Assembly: GCA_025054515.1 (NCBI GenBank)
Contig: JANWZT010000067.1
Coordinates: 1 to 6,614 of the forward strand
Origin: Candidatus Caldarchaeum sp.
GTDB taxonomy: Archaea > Thermoproteota > Nitrososphaeria_A > Caldarchaeales > Caldarchaeaceae
Direction: 5' to 3'
Length of the DNA stretch: 6,614 bases
Positions 6,250-6,614 of this stretch are shown piece by piece. Position 1 is the stretch's first letter. Each line of letters begins with the position of its first letter. The notes beneath the pieces are model-generated. The model had not been told where the DNA came from. It saw nothing but the letters and a program-made list of their open reading frames with translations, and did no database searches. The translations under genes and the position numbers were made by a program.

Positions 6250-6614
6250 ACCCGACGTAAATTGTGGCGGCGAGAAACACAATCGATGACATCGCCGTCA
6301 ACACATGAACTAACGGTATCATCAGTTTCGGCTCCTGCTGGACATCCGCGAGGTAGGCGATGTAGTCGGTGAGCCATCTGTCGGAAGGTGTGCGCTGGCC
6401 CAGCAAAGTCATCCATCCATTCACCGCCGTCGGAGACTCGAAGGATGGCACAAGACCAAAAACACCCACAGAGGAAAACGCGTAGATAAACACAACCACC
6501 GACACGGCCGCTGCAGCAAGCTTGCTTCTTTTCGCCAAAAGTGAAACAGAATAACCCGCGAAAACCGTGACAGGAATGACGGCGGCAACGAGAAACCTGT
6601 ATTCGATGTGAGTG
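6233..6614 (-). CDS. Multi-spanning membrane protein, C-terminal part; possibly a GT-C glycosyltransferase
   Basis: The last 126 codons of a gene whose start lies beyond the right edge. The frame stays open from the TAA at 6233-6235 to the window end, so the TTG at 6538 is not a true start. Reading in from the edge, THIEYRFLVAAVIPVTVFAGYSVSL is a transmembrane segment introduced by an H-x-E-x-RFL motif. After LAKRSK comes a second segment (LAAAAVSVVVFIYAF and on). A loop of about 45 residues rich in Trp, Asp and Pro follows, and then a third segment (IPLVHVLTAMSSIVFLAATIYV) before the end FRNPL. An H-E-RF/YL motif at the head of a late helix is common in ArnT/PMT-like (GT39/GT83) glycosyltransferases that use polyprenyl-phosphate sugars, and this is the basis of the tentative call. 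A different polytopic protein cannot be excluded. The last 17 bp overlap the TPP enzyme gene on the other strand. Confidence 0.72.
   Translation of the reverse strand, partial: THIEYRFLVAAVIPVTVFAGYSVSLLAKRSKLAAAAVSVVVFIYAFSSVGVFGLVPSFESPTAVNGWMTLLGQRTPSDRWLTDYIAYLADVQQEPKLMIPLVHVLTAMSSIVFLAATIYVGFRNPL

Overview
The window looks like a compact piece of an archaeal chromosome, probably from the TACK side (a Caldarchaeia/Aigarchaeota-, Bathyarchaeia- or Thaumarchaeota-like lineage). That placement is an inference. It rests on four observations. There is an XRE-type regulator of an archaeal type. A+T-rich TATA-like boxes sit about 20-40 bp before most first genes. Those first genes lack a well-placed Shine-Dalgarno sequence and several use TTG or GTG starts, whereas the one gene internal to an operon has two Shine-Dalgarno-like sequences. 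Convergent genes overlap at their 3' ends. No rRNA, tRNA, CRISPR array, IS element or phage gene is visible.

Layout from left to right: (1) the N-terminal 105 codons of an ABC-transporter ATPase of the sugar/iron/polyamine importer type, minus strand, running off the left edge; (2) a 227-bp divergent promoter region; (3) an XRE-type HTH regulator with an uncharacterised C-terminal domain, plus strand; (4) convergent to it with a 14-bp overlap, a small two-helix membrane protein whose soluble part reads as a compact HSP20/alpha-crystallin-like domain, minus strand; (5) directly upstream of that and joined by a TGATG stop/start overlap, a 938-residue UPF0182 (COG1615) membrane protein, minus strand; (6) an 85-bp divergent promoter region; (7) a 556-residue thiamine-pyrophosphate enzyme of the acetolactate synthase-like superfamily, plus strand; (8) convergent to it with a 17-bp overlap, the C-terminal part of a multi-spanning membrane protein, perhaps a GT-C-type glycosyltransferase, minus strand, entering from the right edge.

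The least ordinary unit is the pair UPF0182 plus membrane-anchored HSP20-like protein. The two are translationally coupled, both are membrane proteins, and neither has an obvious function from sequence alone. The other genes look like independent transcription units. The regulator sits divergently next to the ABC ATPase and may control it, itself, or an unlinked target.
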